DNA of 64,000 bases, from positions 372,001-436,000 of the forward strand of contig NZ_JBGFGL010000077.1 in the NCBI RefSeq assembly GCF_041224425.1, in the 5' to 3' direction. Positions 43,905 to 54,800 of this stretch are shown piece by piece. Under the pieces are notes generated by a model that ran no database searches, had not been told where the DNA came from, and was given only the letters and a program-made list of their open reading frames with translations. How positions within the stretch are numbered: the stretch's first letter is position 1; each line of letters opens with the position of its first letter. The DNA comes from Psychroserpens sp041224425. GTDB taxonomy: Bacteria > Bacteroidota > Bacteroidia > Flavobacteriales > Flavobacteriaceae. Made by a program: the position numbers and the translations under genes.

Positions 43905-44420
43905 ATGATATATAGATTTAGAATCTTACTTGATAATGATACTAACGAAGATGTTTTTCGCGATATCGAAATACGTGAAACAGATTCCTTAGAAGATTTA
44001 CACAACGTCATTACGCAATCTTTTGGATTCGACGGATTGGAAATGGCATCCTTTTATGTAAGCAATGACGAATGGGAACAAGGCGAGGAAATCTCAATGC
44101 TTGACGTTAGTGAAGGTCAAGATTCGGTTAGGTTGATGAATGAAACGTCCTTAAACGATGTGGTGCATGAAGCACAAACCAAACTTATCTATATCTACGA
44201 TTTTCTTAACATGTGGACTTTTTTAGTGGAATTAGCTGAAATTGTTGAGGAAGCTGAAGGTGCCGATTATCCCAACCTGATGTTTGTACATGGTCAAGTT
44301 CCAGATGCAGCTCCAGAAAAGAATTTTGAAGCTGAAGACTTTAACGACTTCGATGAATTTGATGATGACATTGATGTTGATGATTATGACAATCTAGATT
44401 TTGATGAGAATTGGAATTGA
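43905..44420 (+). CDS. pRiA4b ORF-3-like protein
   Basis: A 171-residue protein with the pattern of the plasmid pRiA4b ORF-3 family (IYRFRILLDN, LHNVITQSFGFDG, FYVSND-EW). The C-terminal 40 residues are very acidic (DFNDFDEFDDDIDVDDYDN). The family is linked in databases with IS1096 passenger proteins, but this copy sits in core DNA with no transposase nearby. Function unknown. Its own promoter leaves almost no 5' leader. Confidence 0.8.
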   Translation: MIYRFRILLDNDTNEDVFRDIEIRETDSLEDLHNVITQSFGFDGLEMASFYVSNDEWEQGEEISMLDVSEGQDSVRLMNETSLNDVVHEAQTKLIYIYDFLNMWTFLVELAEIVEEAEGADYPNLMFVHGQVPDAAPEKNFEAEDFNDFDEFDDDIDVDDYDNLDFDENWN

Positions 44421-44520
44421 TTCTTTGAATTTATTTTCCTTGTAACAAAATCTCCTCACGTTCGTCTTACTTTAAAATCAACCATTGTAGATGTTTTCGT
44501 CTACATAAAATCATTCGAAC

Positions 44521-45414
44521 TTGGAATCAATTCTAACCATTAACAATCTTACAAAAAAGTTTGGCTATCTCACTGCGGTTAAAGATTTGTCATTTTCAAT
44601 TAATAAGGGTAATGTCTATGGCATTTTAGGCCCAAATGGAAGTGGAAAATCAACAACCTTAGGCATTGTTCTAAATGTCGTCAATAAAACTTCCGGAGAC
44701 TTTCATTGGTTTGATGGTAACACATCAACGCATGATGCCCTAAAAAAAGTTGGCGCCATTATCGAACGTCCCAATTTTTATCCTTACATGTCTGCAGAAC
44801 AAAATCTAAAGTTGGTCTGTAGAATTAAAGGAGTCGATTTCAGCAAGGTCGATGAAAAGCTTGAGGTTGTCGGACTGCTAGATAGAAAAGCGCATAAATT
44901 CAAAACCTATTCCTTAGGAATGAAACAGCGTTTAGCAATAGCTTCTGCATTGTTAAATGATCCTGAAATCTTAATTCTGGATGAGCCAACAAACGGACTC
45001 GATCCTCAAGGAATTCATCAAATTAGAGCCATCATAAAAAAAATAGCTAGTGAAGGCACGACCATTTTGTTGGCTTCTCACCTATTGGATGAAGTTGAAA
45101 AAGTTTGCTCTCATGTGGTGGTACTGCGTAAAGGCGAGAAATTGTATTCTGGTCGTGTAGACGAAATGATCTCAAGCCATGGTTTCTTTGAATTGAAAGC
45201 TGAAAAGCACGATGAGCTCTATGCAATTTTAGAAAATAATCCATTGTTCAAAAACATCAAGGTTGAAGAACAATTGATTACCGCTTTTTTGAACGAGCCC
45301 ATGGATGCGACTACCTTTAACAAAATGATGTTCGATAAAGGCATTATACTTTCACACCTAGTGAAACGCAAGGAAAGCCTAGAAGATCAATTCTTGCAAT
45401 TAACAGACAACTAA
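44521..45414 (+). CDS. ABC transporter ATP-binding protein (TTG start)
   Basis: A 297-residue ABC ATPase: Walker A GPNGSGKST, signature YSLGMKQRLAIA, Walker B LILDEPTNGLDP, and H-loop ASHLLDE. The start codon is TTG at 44521; no ATG gives a complete N-terminal strand. It drives the ABC-2 type permease encoded 47 bp downstream. Likely substrates, such as an antimicrobial, lipid or polysaccharide, cannot be told from sequence. Confidence 0.92.
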   Translation: MESILTINNLTKKFGYLTAVKDLSFSINKGNVYGILGPNGSGKSTTLGIVLNVVNKTSGDFHWFDGNTSTHDALKKVGAIIERPNFYPYMSAEQNLKLVCRIKGVDFSKVDEKLEVVGLLDRKAHKFKTYSLGMKQRLAIASALLNDPEILILDEPTNGLDPQGIHQIRAIIKKIASEGTTILLASHLLDEVEKVCSHVVVLRKGEKLYSGRVDEMISSHGFFELKAEKHDELYAILENNPLFKNIKVEEQLITAFLNEPMDATTFNKMMFDKGIILSHLVKRKESLEDQFLQLTDN

Positions 45415-45461
45415 TCATCAATCACTTTCAACTGATTTTTTCAGTATAAAACCAACCCATC

Positions 45462-46289
45462 ATGTTAAGACTCTTACAATTGGAACTTCAAAAACTATTG
45501 CTCAACAGGGCAAGTAAAGTTCTCATTTTCATATCGTTTATCCTGCCTTTCTTTGTCATTATTCTATCTTCCATACGAATCAATTTCTTTGGTTTTTTCG
45601 TGTTAGAATTAGGGCATTATGGTATTTTCAACTTTCCAATCGTCTGGCATATTACGACCTTTTTTGCATCACAATTCAAGTTCTTCTTTGCTATCGTTGT
45701 GGTAAGTATGATTGGCAATGAATACAGTAATAAAACCATTAAGCAGAACCTAATTGACGGACTTAGTAAAAAGGAATTTATACTGTCAAAGTTTTATACA
45801 ATTGTTTTCTTTTCTGCGGTAGCTACCATTATCATTTTCCTGATTTGTTTATGTATCGGACTCTATTATTCCAGTATCGATCAGTTTAACTTGATTTTTA
45901 GGGAAACCGAGTTTTTATTGGCTTACTTCCTGAAACTTGTAGGATTCTTTAGCTTGTGTTTGTTTTTAGGTATGTTGGTAAAACGATCGGCTTTTGCCTT
46001 AGGTTCTTTATTCATCCTGTACATTTTGGAATGGATTGTTTTTTGGGGAGCTTATAAAGTATTCGATAATGCTGAATCTGCTTTTAAAGTCAAACAATTC
46101 CTACCTTTGGAATCTATGTACAAGCTTATCGATCAACCAATTCAAAGAATTGTGATGTCGAAAATGCCTGATAAATCTGAAATTGCGTACGACTTCGCTG
46201 TGCATTGGTATGAGCTTGTCATCGTTATGGGCTGGACCGCTCTTTTTATCTTTTTATCGTACAGATTATTAAAAAAGCGAGATTTGTAA
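45462..46289 (+). CDS. ABC-2 type transporter permease
   Basis: A 275-residue protein with six predicted TM helices and the conserved NEYSNKTIKQNLIDGLSKKEFI cytoplasmic segment of ABC-2 permeases (shown in part: NEYSNKTIKQNLIDG, LSKKEF). It pairs with the ATPase immediately upstream. Downstream, 127 bp without a gene precede the first large surface protein; nothing clear is seen in that gap. Confidence 0.88.
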   Translation: MLRLLQLELQKLLLNRASKVLIFISFILPFFVIILSSIRINFFGFFVLELGHYGIFNFPIVWHITTFFASQFKFFFAIVVVSMIGNEYSNKTIKQNLIDGLSKKEFILSKFYTIVFFSAVATIIIFLICLCIGLYYSSIDQFNLIFRETEFLLAYFLKLVGFFSLCLFLGMLVKRSAFALGSLFILYILEWIVFWGAYKVFDNAESAFKVKQFLPLESMYKLIDQPIQRIVMSKMPDKSEIAYDFAVHWYELVIVMGWTALFIFLSYRLLKKRDL

Positions 46290-46416
46290 TATCTTTATTG
46301 ACGTTAGTTTGCGCTAAAACTTTAACATTAAATACTTCAAAACATAAGGTTTTGTTAGTAGTTTTCAATAGTTAATTGTTATACTAATGTAAGCTGACTA
46401 AATTGCTATTACAGAA

Positions 46417-49400
46417 ATGAAAAAGAAATCGCTTCTATTTTTATCACTCTTCCTATGGACTTTACTCAGCTATGCCCAAGAAGAAGCGTCGTTTTGGTAT
46501 TTTGGACAAAATGCTGGTTTACAATTTGATGTTACTAGCGGAACTGTTACTGCTGTAACTGATGGTCAAATCAATACTTTGGAAGGCTGTACGTCAATTT
46601 CAGATACTGAAGGAAACCTAGTGTTTTATACTGATGGACGAACTGTTTGGAACCAAAACCATCAAATCATGCCCAATGGCGATTATTTCAATGGTACTGG
46701 TTTATTAGGAGATCCATCTAGTACCTCTTCCGGACTTATTGTTCCAAAACCTCAAGACCTTACACAATACTATATTTTTACGGTTGACGAACCGCATCAC
46801 GATAATGCCAGTGTATTCCCTAATCAGTTTACTGGCAACTACGATAGTGGTGGCTCGGTTCCTGGCCAGGACGATGGTTTCAACAATGGTTTAACCTATT
46901 CACTGGTTGACATCACCTTAAATGGTGGACTTGGAGATGTAGATCCAATTGAAAAAAACGTTCCTTTAGTAACCTATGATCCAAATAACCAAAACCAACT
47001 AGCCTTTAAATGTTCAGAAAAGATTACGGCAGTTGGTGCTGATGATTGCTCTTCCTTTTGGGTAATTACGCATTTCGTGGATCGATTTTATGCTTTCAAA
47101 GTAGATGTCAATGGTGTAGACCAAACACCTGTGGTTTCTGTTGTCGGACCAGAAGTTCCTGTGGAAGGCTACCGAAGAAATTCTCTAGGCTACATTAAAG
47201 CTTCTCCAGATGGTAGTAAGATTGCTGTAGCACACTTTGGATTTGCTACACAAACCGCTGGAAATGCGCCTGGTGGAGTCTATTTATTTGATTTTGACAA
47301 CGATACTGGAATCATATCCAACTCAATAGAATTATATGGTCCACAGTTAGGAGACAGTCCGTATGGTGTAGAATTCTCTGCAGAAAATAGAAAAGTATAT
47401 GCCTCCATCAATCAAGGAGCCGTAGGCAATGGTGCCAGCAGCATTGTTCAATGGGACTTGGAAGCTGCAGATATACTATCTTCCCAGCAAATAGTACACA
47501 CTTCAAACACCTTTAATGCTGGTGCTTTACAGTTAGGGATTGATAGACGTATTTATAGAGCTCAAGTGAATTTTTCCAACATCAATACCTCAGGTCGCTT
47601 CCTTGGTGTTATCAATAATCCTGAAGCCGATGGTATGGCTGCCAACTATAATGAAAATGGTGTGCTACTCGATATCAATAATAATTTCCAAAATTTAAGT
47701 CGGATAGGCTTACCTCCATTCATACAATCCTTATTCAATTCTCAAATCGATATCATTCAAAACGGCATTAGCACAACAGAACTCAAGCTTTGTACTGGAG
47801 ATTCATATACCTTAATGGCTGAAGACGTTCCTGGTGCTGATTACTTTTGGACCAAAGATGGTGATCCACTTCCAGAAACAACATTCCAGTTATTTGTTGA
47901 TACTCCTGGGTTTTACGAAGTGTTTATCGAGCAAAACAATGGTGAATGCCCAATTGAAGGGGAAGCCGTTGTTGGTATTTTTGATATTCCAACGGCATCA
48001 CAGCCTGACAATATTGTGGTTTGCGATACTTCAGAAACCTCATCCTTCAATTTTTCAATTCAAGATGCTCAAGTTTTGGACACACAAAACCCAGACGATT
48101 ATTCGGTAAGATATTTTACCTCTCTTGATGATGCAAGTTCTGGATTAAATGAGATTTTTGGTGATTTCAGTAATACTGAAAATCCGCAGACCATCGTTGC
48201 AAGAGTTCAAAATAACGACAATCCTAATTGTTTTGATACAACGACATTTGAAATTCAAGTTTTTGTAACCCCTTTTATAGATACTTTAAATGATATAACC
48301 GTTTGTGATACTGACTTTAATGGAGATAGCATGGATGGACTTACAACATTTGATCTTTCCGAATACAATGCTGGTATCCTAGGAAATCAAGATGAAAGCT
48401 TGTTCACTATTAGCTATCATTCTTCCCAAGAGGATGCTGATGCTAATGCAAATGCACTTCCTCTTATGTATACCAATATCAATCCTAATACTGAGGAAAT
48501 ATTTGTACGAATTGAAAACAATGACAATACCGACTGCTATACTACAGATTCATTTACATTAACAGTCAACAATGCTCCTGAAGCCAATGATGTTACCATT
48601 ATACAATGTGATGAAGATGGTATTCCTGAAGGTTTTACCACTTTTGATTTAAATCAGGTACTAAACGATATCATTGGAGGTGCCAATAACAGAAATGTTA
48701 ATTATTACGAATCTCTTGAAGATCTTGAAAATGATGAAGATGAAATCAATGCTGATGCTTTTGATAATTTTTTCAATCCACAAATCATCTATGCCTTAGT
48801 TACGAATACGGTTACTGGATGTCAAAATATTGCTGAAATTACTTTGGAAGCAAGTTTAACTTCTACAAATGACACCTTTTTGGAAGCCTGTGATGATGAT
48901 GGCATTGAAGATGGTTTTTATAACTTTAATCTCTCTGAAGCAAGCGCTACCATACTCTCAGGATTATCGCCTGACCTAGACTTGACATTTTATGAAACTT
49001 ATGAAGAGGCGTTAATTGAAGACAATCCGATTAGTACAAATTTCACCAATACGATTGCCTACAACCAAACCATTTATGCTAGAGTTGAGAATGCCAATGC
49101 CTGTTTTGGAATTAGCGCCATAGAATTGACTGTATTTGAGCTTCCAAATATTGTTACCGAGGAAGAACGTTTGTATTGTTTGAATGATTTTCCTGAAACC
49201 ATTGTATTAGATGGCGGATTTATAGATGATATCCCAAACAATTACTACTTCAATTGGTCCACTGGAGAAGACACTTCAGAAATAGAAATCAATGAACCTG
49301 GTATTTACACTGTTCGTGTTACCAATACCGATGGTTGTTTCAAAGACCGAACCATAACCGTAGTTCCTTCTGATATCGCAACGATAACAGATATACGAAT

Positions 49401-49857
49401 TACTGATGCTTCGTCTAACAACATCATCACTGTTTTTGTTTCAGGCGATGGCATTTATGAATACGCTTTAGATGATATCAATGGCCCTTATCAAGAAAGC
49501 AACGTCTTTACCAATGTTGACTATGGATTCCATACCGTTTACATTCGTGATATCAAGAACGATTGTGGTATTGTTGACGAAACTGTTTCGGTGATAGGAT
49601 TTCCAAAATTCTTTACGCCTAATGGTGACAGGTATAATCCGTTTTGGCAAGTGAAAGGGATTTCAACTCAATTTCAACCCAATTCAAAAATTCTCATTTT
49701 TGACCGGTTTGGAAAACTTTTAGTTGAACTCGATCCTCTCGGACCAGGTTGGGATGGCACTTATAACGGTTTCAATATGCCTTCAAGTGATTATTGGTTT
49801 GCTGTGACACTCCAGGATGGAAGGGTTTTTAAAGGGCATTTTGCTCTAAAGCGTTAA
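46417..49857 (+). CDS. Type IX-secreted surface protein, type B sorting domain, four CD-repeats
   Basis: A 1146-residue protein with a signal peptide ending SYAQE. Residues about 22-440 form a beta-propeller-like domain (FWYFGQNAGL, EGCTSISDTEGNL, GGVYLFDFDNDTG). A short Ig-like stretch follows. Four repeats of about 95 residues start near 532, 627, 727 and 821, each opening with a VCDxD or CDEDG-type motif. An Ig-like domain with SWSTGEDTS-type Trp precedes the gliding-motility-associated C-terminal domain (FFTPNGDRYNPFW ... ILIFDRFGKLL ... GWDGTYNG). The protein should be exported by the type IX system and anchored at the surface. Adhesion or glycan binding is likely; no enzyme motif was seen. 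Confidence 0.9.
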   Translation: MKKKSLLFLSLFLWTLLSYAQEEASFWYFGQNAGLQFDVTSGTVTAVTDGQINTLEGCTSISDTEGNLVFYTDGRTVWNQNHQIMPNGDYFNGTGLLGDPSSTSSGLIVPKPQDLTQYYIFTVDEPHHDNASVFPNQFTGNYDSGGSVPGQDDGFNNGLTYSLVDITLNGGLGDVDPIEKNVPLVTYDPNNQNQLAFKCSEKITAVGADDCSSFWVITHFVDRFYAFKVDVNGVDQTPVVSVVGPEVPVEGYRRNSLGYIKASPDGSKIAVAHFGFATQTAGNAPGGVYLFDFDNDTGIISNSIELYGPQLGDSPYGVEFSAENRKVYASINQGAVGNGASSIVQWDLEAADILSSQQIVHTSNTFNAGALQLGIDRRIYRAQVNFSNINTSGRFLGVINNPEADGMAANYNENGVLLDINNNFQNLSRIGLPPFIQSLFNSQIDIIQNGISTTELKLCTGDSYTLMAEDVPGADYFWTKDGDPLPETTFQLFVDTPGFYEVFIEQNNGECPIEGEAVVGIFDIPTASQPDNIVVCDTSETSSFNFSIQDAQVLDTQNPDDYSVRYFTSLDDASSGLNEIFGDFSNTENPQTIVARVQNNDNPNCFDTTTFEIQVFVTPFIDTLNDITVCDTDFNGDSMDGLTTFDLSEYNAGILGNQDESLFTISYHSSQEDADANANALPLMYTNINPNTEEIFVRIENNDNTDCYTTDSFTLTVNNAPEANDVTIIQCDEDGIPEGFTTFDLNQVLNDIIGGANNRNVNYYESLEDLENDEDEINADAFDNFFNPQIIYALVTNTVTGCQNIAEITLEASLTSTNDTFLEACDDDGIEDGFYNFNLSEASATILSGLSPDLDLTFYETYEEALIEDNPISTNFTNTIAYNQTIYARVENANACFGISAIELTVFELPNIVTEEERLYCLNDFPETIVLDGGFIDDIPNNYYFNWSTGEDTSEIEINEPGIYTVRVTNTDGCFKDRTITVVPSDIATITDIRITDASSNNIITVFVSGDGIYEYALDDINGPYQESNVFTNVDYGFHTVYIRDIKNDCGIVDETVSVIGFPKFFTPNGDRYNPFWQVKGISTQFQPNSKILIFDRFGKLLVELDPLGPGWDGTYNGFNMPSSDYWFAVTLQDGRVFKGHFALKR

Positions 49858-49886
49858 AATGCTTAATTTGAAATAAAGTTATCGCA

Positions 49887-51674
49887 ATGCGGTTTAAGCA
49901 ATCAACTGTTTTTATTTTAATTCTGATACTATCCTATACATGCTTCGGTCAGGACATTGAATTGTTTCAGCAGTTCAATGGCAGATACGATTATACAGTT
50001 ATTGGCAACACTTTAAACTTAGTTGAAAATGAAGGTGATTCAGCCTGTGATATTTTAACTTCTTCTTCTGCCACGTTAAATCTCAATCCCAATCAAACTA
50101 TTGAAGCAGCCTATATTTATTGGGCAGGATCAGGTTTAGGTGATTTTGACATTGAACTTAATGGTATTCCCATCACTGCTGAACGCACATTTATAGAACT
50201 GCTTGGTTTTGGCTTTTCATACTTCGCTGCGTTTGCTGATGTTACCAATATCATTCAGGCTGAAGGCAACACAGATTACACGGTTTCTGAATTTGATATT
50301 TCAGACGTGATACAACCTTATTGTATCGAAGATATCAACTTTGGAGGTTGGGCTATAACGATTATTTATCAAGATGATAGTTTACCACTTAATCAAGTGA
50401 ATGTTTATGACGGATTTCAAAGAGTGCCAAATAGCATCACCATTACACTAGACAATTTAAATGTACTCGATAATGAAGGTGCAAAAATTGGTTTTGTGGC
50501 TTGGGAAGGCGATTCAGGTCTGGCCGTCAACGAACAGTTAACCGTCAATGGAAACCTTATAGGTAATCCACCTTTAAATCCTTTTAACAATGCCTTCAAT
50601 GGCACAAATAGTTTTACAGGAGCATCAGATTTGTATAATATGGATATCGATGTTTATGATATTGAGAATAACATTTCAATTGGTGATACTACTGCCACGA
50701 TACAATTAACTTCCGGAAGTGATATTGTAGTGATCAACAACATCATTACAGTTCTCAATAGTCAACTGCCCGACGCTACTATTGCCTTAGATAATGCCAT
50801 TGTTGATTGTACTAGTAGAGCTATCCATTTAGACTATACAGTGTTCAATTCAAATAGCACAGATCCATTACCTTCAAATACGCCTATCGCTTTTTATGCT
50901 GATAATGTTCTGGTAGGTCAAAGCGCAACTGTTAACACAATCGACATTGGTGATTCTGAAGCAGGCAGTATGACATTACTTATTCCTGAAACAATCAATA
51001 ATAATTTTACACTTACACTTGTTGTTGATGATGACGGATCAGGTTTAGGTACTGTTAACGAAATTAATGAAGAGAACAATACCTATTTGACCACGATAAC
51101 TTTATTGACTGTTCCACCATCAATTGCCCTACCTCCTACTTTACTTTGCGATGAAGGAAACAATTCTGCGACTTTTGACCTTTACGCTATTTTAGAAGAC
51201 AACGACATTACAACAAGTCCATCGGAAATTACATTTTATAACAATTTATCCGACCTTGAAGCACTCACAAACAATATTTTCAATCCATACAACTATACCA
51301 ATTCCAATTCTCCTGAAACCGTTTATGTCCGACTTGAAAATCAACCATGCTACGTTATTTATACTCTTGAACTTTCAGTAGAAAATTGTCCACCACATAT
51401 TCCGCAAGGCTTTTCGCCTAATAACGACAACACCAACGATTGGTTTAACATTCAAGGTCTTTATGACATTTTTGAGGATCACGAATTGAAAATATTCAAT
51501 CGCTATGGAACCTTAATTTTTGAAGGTGATAACGATTTGCCATGGTCTGGACGAACCAATAGAGGCATCAACAATCACGGAAAATTAGTTCCTGTTGGAA
51601 CCTATTTCTACATCTTAAATTTAAACGATCCCAACTACAAACCATTTGTTGGTTGGGTATATGTAAATTATTGA
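49887..51674 (+). CDS. Type IX-secreted surface protein, type B sorting domain, one CD-repeat
   Basis: A 595-residue protein with a signal peptide ending TCFGQ. Residues about 35-290 form a beta-rich domain with AAYIYWAGSG and FGGWAITIIYQ, common in large flavobacterial surface proteins. A CARDB-like stretch follows (AIHLDYTVFNSN, TLTLVVDDDGSG). One CD-repeat starts at LLCDEGNNSATFDL near residue 420. The C-terminal domain reads PQGFSPNNDNTNDWF ... LKIFNRYGTLIFEG, a type B sorting domain. It starts 29 bp after the previous gene. Confidence 0.9.
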   Translation: MRFKQSTVFILILILSYTCFGQDIELFQQFNGRYDYTVIGNTLNLVENEGDSACDILTSSSATLNLNPNQTIEAAYIYWAGSGLGDFDIELNGIPITAERTFIELLGFGFSYFAAFADVTNIIQAEGNTDYTVSEFDISDVIQPYCIEDINFGGWAITIIYQDDSLPLNQVNVYDGFQRVPNSITITLDNLNVLDNEGAKIGFVAWEGDSGLAVNEQLTVNGNLIGNPPLNPFNNAFNGTNSFTGASDLYNMDIDVYDIENNISIGDTTATIQLTSGSDIVVINNIITVLNSQLPDATIALDNAIVDCTSRAIHLDYTVFNSNSTDPLPSNTPIAFYADNVLVGQSATVNTIDIGDSEAGSMTLLIPETINNNFTLTLVVDDDGSGLGTVNEINEENNTYLTTITLLTVPPSIALPPTLLCDEGNNSATFDLYAILEDNDITTSPSEITFYNNLSDLEALTNNIFNPYNYTNSNSPETVYVRLENQPCYVIYTLELSVENCPPHIPQGFSPNNDNTNDWFNIQGLYDIFEDHELKIFNRYGTLIFEGDNDLPWSGRTNRGINNHGKLVPVGTYFYILNLNDPNYKPFVGWVYVNY

Positions 51675-51813
51675 AATTGTTAAAATTTTGTGTATTTCAT
51701 CGTAAATATTTGCATTTCGTCTAATTCGGTTCTATATTTCGCCTGTTGAAATTAATCAACAACCCCAAAGTCCCATGTGTCATGGCGTGTACCATGAACT
51801 TAACCGCTTAATA

Positions 51814-54800
51814 ATGAATGTTTTAAAACTTGCCCTCAGTGTTTTATTTTGCTTATGCTTTAGCATATTCTATGCCCAACAAATAAGTATAAACAACTCA
51901 TTTACAGAACAAGAACTTATTGAAAATCATCTTATACAAGGATGTGTTGAAACTTCAAACATTAATTCACCAGTAAACGGAACTGTTAACGGCTTTAATA
52001 GTTTTGCTTATTTTGAACGTGATGGATCCAATTTCCCTTTTGAAAATGGAATCATGTTATCTACTGGAAATCCTTTATCTGGTGGTAACGTACAAAACAA
52101 CCAAGTTTTAAATGAAGGACAAACAGATTGGTTAACCGATCCTGATCTTGAAGCAGCATTGGGCATTTCCAATACCTTGAATGCGACCTCGATTGAGTTT
52201 AACTTTATTTCGGTGTCCAATCAAATTGCGTTTAATTACATCTTGGCTTCTGAAGAATATTTTGGAAACTTCCCTTGTGAATATTCAGATGGTTTTGCGT
52301 TTTTAATCAAAGAGGCTGGCACCAGTGACCCATTTACAAATATTGCTGTCATTCCAGATACAACCATTCCTGTTAACACCAATACCATTCACGATGAAAT
52401 CATTGGCTTTTGTGCGCCTTCAAACGAGGCTTACTTTCAAGGATATAATATTGGTAACACCAATTACAATGGTAGAACAACTGTATTAACAGCTACGGCT
52501 AACATTATTCCTAACACCGAATACCTTATTAAAATTGTTATTGCTGACCAAACGGATAAAAACTATGATTCTGCTGTTTTTATTGAAGGAAATAGTTTTA
52601 ACGCGAATGTTGATTTAGGTGATGATATTCAAACCTGTGCAAGTGATGTCACTTTAGACGGAAATATTGAGAATCCTCAAGCAACCTATACTTGGTTATT
52701 TAACGATGTGGTAATTCCTGGTGAAAACCAAACAACTTTAGATGTCTCTCAATCTGGAAACTATACGGTTTCCATAGAAATTCCTCTAAACAATTCTACT
52801 TGTGTTATTGAAGACTCTATAAATGTGTCCTTGAGTTCAACACAATCTGCTGAAAGTATTTCAGATTACCATTTATGCGATGATGCTAGTGGAGACCAAA
52901 TAGAAACCTTTGACCTATCAACAAAAGACTCTGAAGCTATTGCGTCAGTACCAGGTTCTAGTTATAGCGTTACATATCACTATTCTTCTGCTGATGCTTT
53001 AAACGGAACCAATCCTATAACAACACCTATTCAAAATATTATCAATCCGCAACCAGTTTTTGTTAGGATTGAAGATACCGTTAATGGTTGTTTAGCATAT
53101 CAAAATTTCAATTTAGTGGTCAATCAGCAACCAAACATTTCTGATCCGACACCATTGATTGTTTGTGATGACAATACTCCAGACAATGTAACAACCATTG
53201 ATTTGTCACAAAAGGATGACGAAATCACCAATGGTAATTTTGATCTTGTAGTAACTTATCACTTAACTCAAAATGATGCTGACAATGGCACAAATGCCAT
53301 TCCTTTACCTTATGTAAATACCAATCCAACAGAAACCTTATTCGTCAATGTCACGAATTCAATTACGGGTTGTTCTTCAACAACAACGTTAGATATTGAA
53401 GTTTTGGAAAATCCTTCCATCGATACCGACAGTCATTATATCGATGCCTGTGATAGTGATCACGATGGATTTGCGTCTTTTGACCTAACTTCAATTATCG
53501 ATGACGTACTAAATGGTTTGACTGGAGTTAATGTGACATTTCATGAGACACAGGAAGATGCAGATTTAGGGGTTAATGCCATAGCAAACGAAACCAACTA
53601 TCAAAATACTATAAGTAATGAGCAAATTGTCTTTATCAGAGTAGAAAACCAATCTACTGGATGTGCTAGCATTACTCCTATTGAATTACATACCAACTTA
53701 TTGCTAACAGCGACAAATATTAGAGATTTTGCACTCTGTGATGCCGATAATGATGGTACTGAGGCATTTGATCTTGTTAATATTGCAACAGCTATTATAG
53801 GAGATCTTGGAGATGCTTTGGAAATTGATATCACTATTGATTTTTACCTTACTGAAAACGACCGGAACAATCAAATTAATGCCTTGGATGTAACTCAACC
53901 TTTTGAGCCTACCACAATTCCACAAACATTGTATTTGGTTATAACCAGTCCGACATGTCAAGAAATAGAACAAATTGATCTCATTATCAATCCGGTTGTT
54001 GAGTTTGTTCCTATTGGATCGGTTTCAGTATGTGACACAGATCAAGATGGGTTTACACCAATTGATTTAAGTCAGTTTGATGAACAAGTAACAGATAACC
54101 AACCTGATTTTAATGTCTCATATTTTGCGACACAGGAAGATGCCGAATCCAATTCGAACGCATTACCATTAATTTATACCAATACCACAAACCCATTTAC
54201 AGTTTATACCAGAATTCGATTCTCTGGAACGGGTTGCGCTGATGTCAATTCTTTTGAAATTGAAGTGCTTCCTGCTCCCGAAAGCTTTGAACCTACAGAC
54301 GTAGTTATTTGTGATGCCGATCAGGATGGTGTTTCTATAATTGATTTAAACGCTAAAATTTCTGAGCTTGTTACAAATCCAATAAACAAAACCATTACTT
54401 TTCATAACTCTCAAGCGGATGCCGACAATGCGACAAATCCTATTGCTACAACATCAGCATATCCTGCTATAACGGAAACGATGTTTGCAAGAGTTGAAAA
54501 CAATAGCACTGGATGTTATTCTACTCAAAGCTTTGAGATTATTGTAAACACCTTACCTATTATCAATCCTATAGACCTTTACAAGTTTTGTGAACCTGGA
54601 GATGATGGATTTGGGGAGTTTTTATTTTCAACACAGGATGCGGATATCCTTAATGGTCAAACAGGCAAGGAAGTCTTTTATTTTGAAACAGCTTCTGATG
54701 CTGAAAACAATACCAATCCAATCGATAAAGATGAGATTTACGTCAACTTAACAAATCCGCAAACAATTCATGTTAGAGTGGAAAACACAACCGATCCTAA

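Noticed and set aside
43905..44420. Mobile-element gene, because the pRiA4b ORF-3 family is linked with IS1096
   Set aside because: No transposase, inverted repeats or target duplication nearby; surrounded by core genes.
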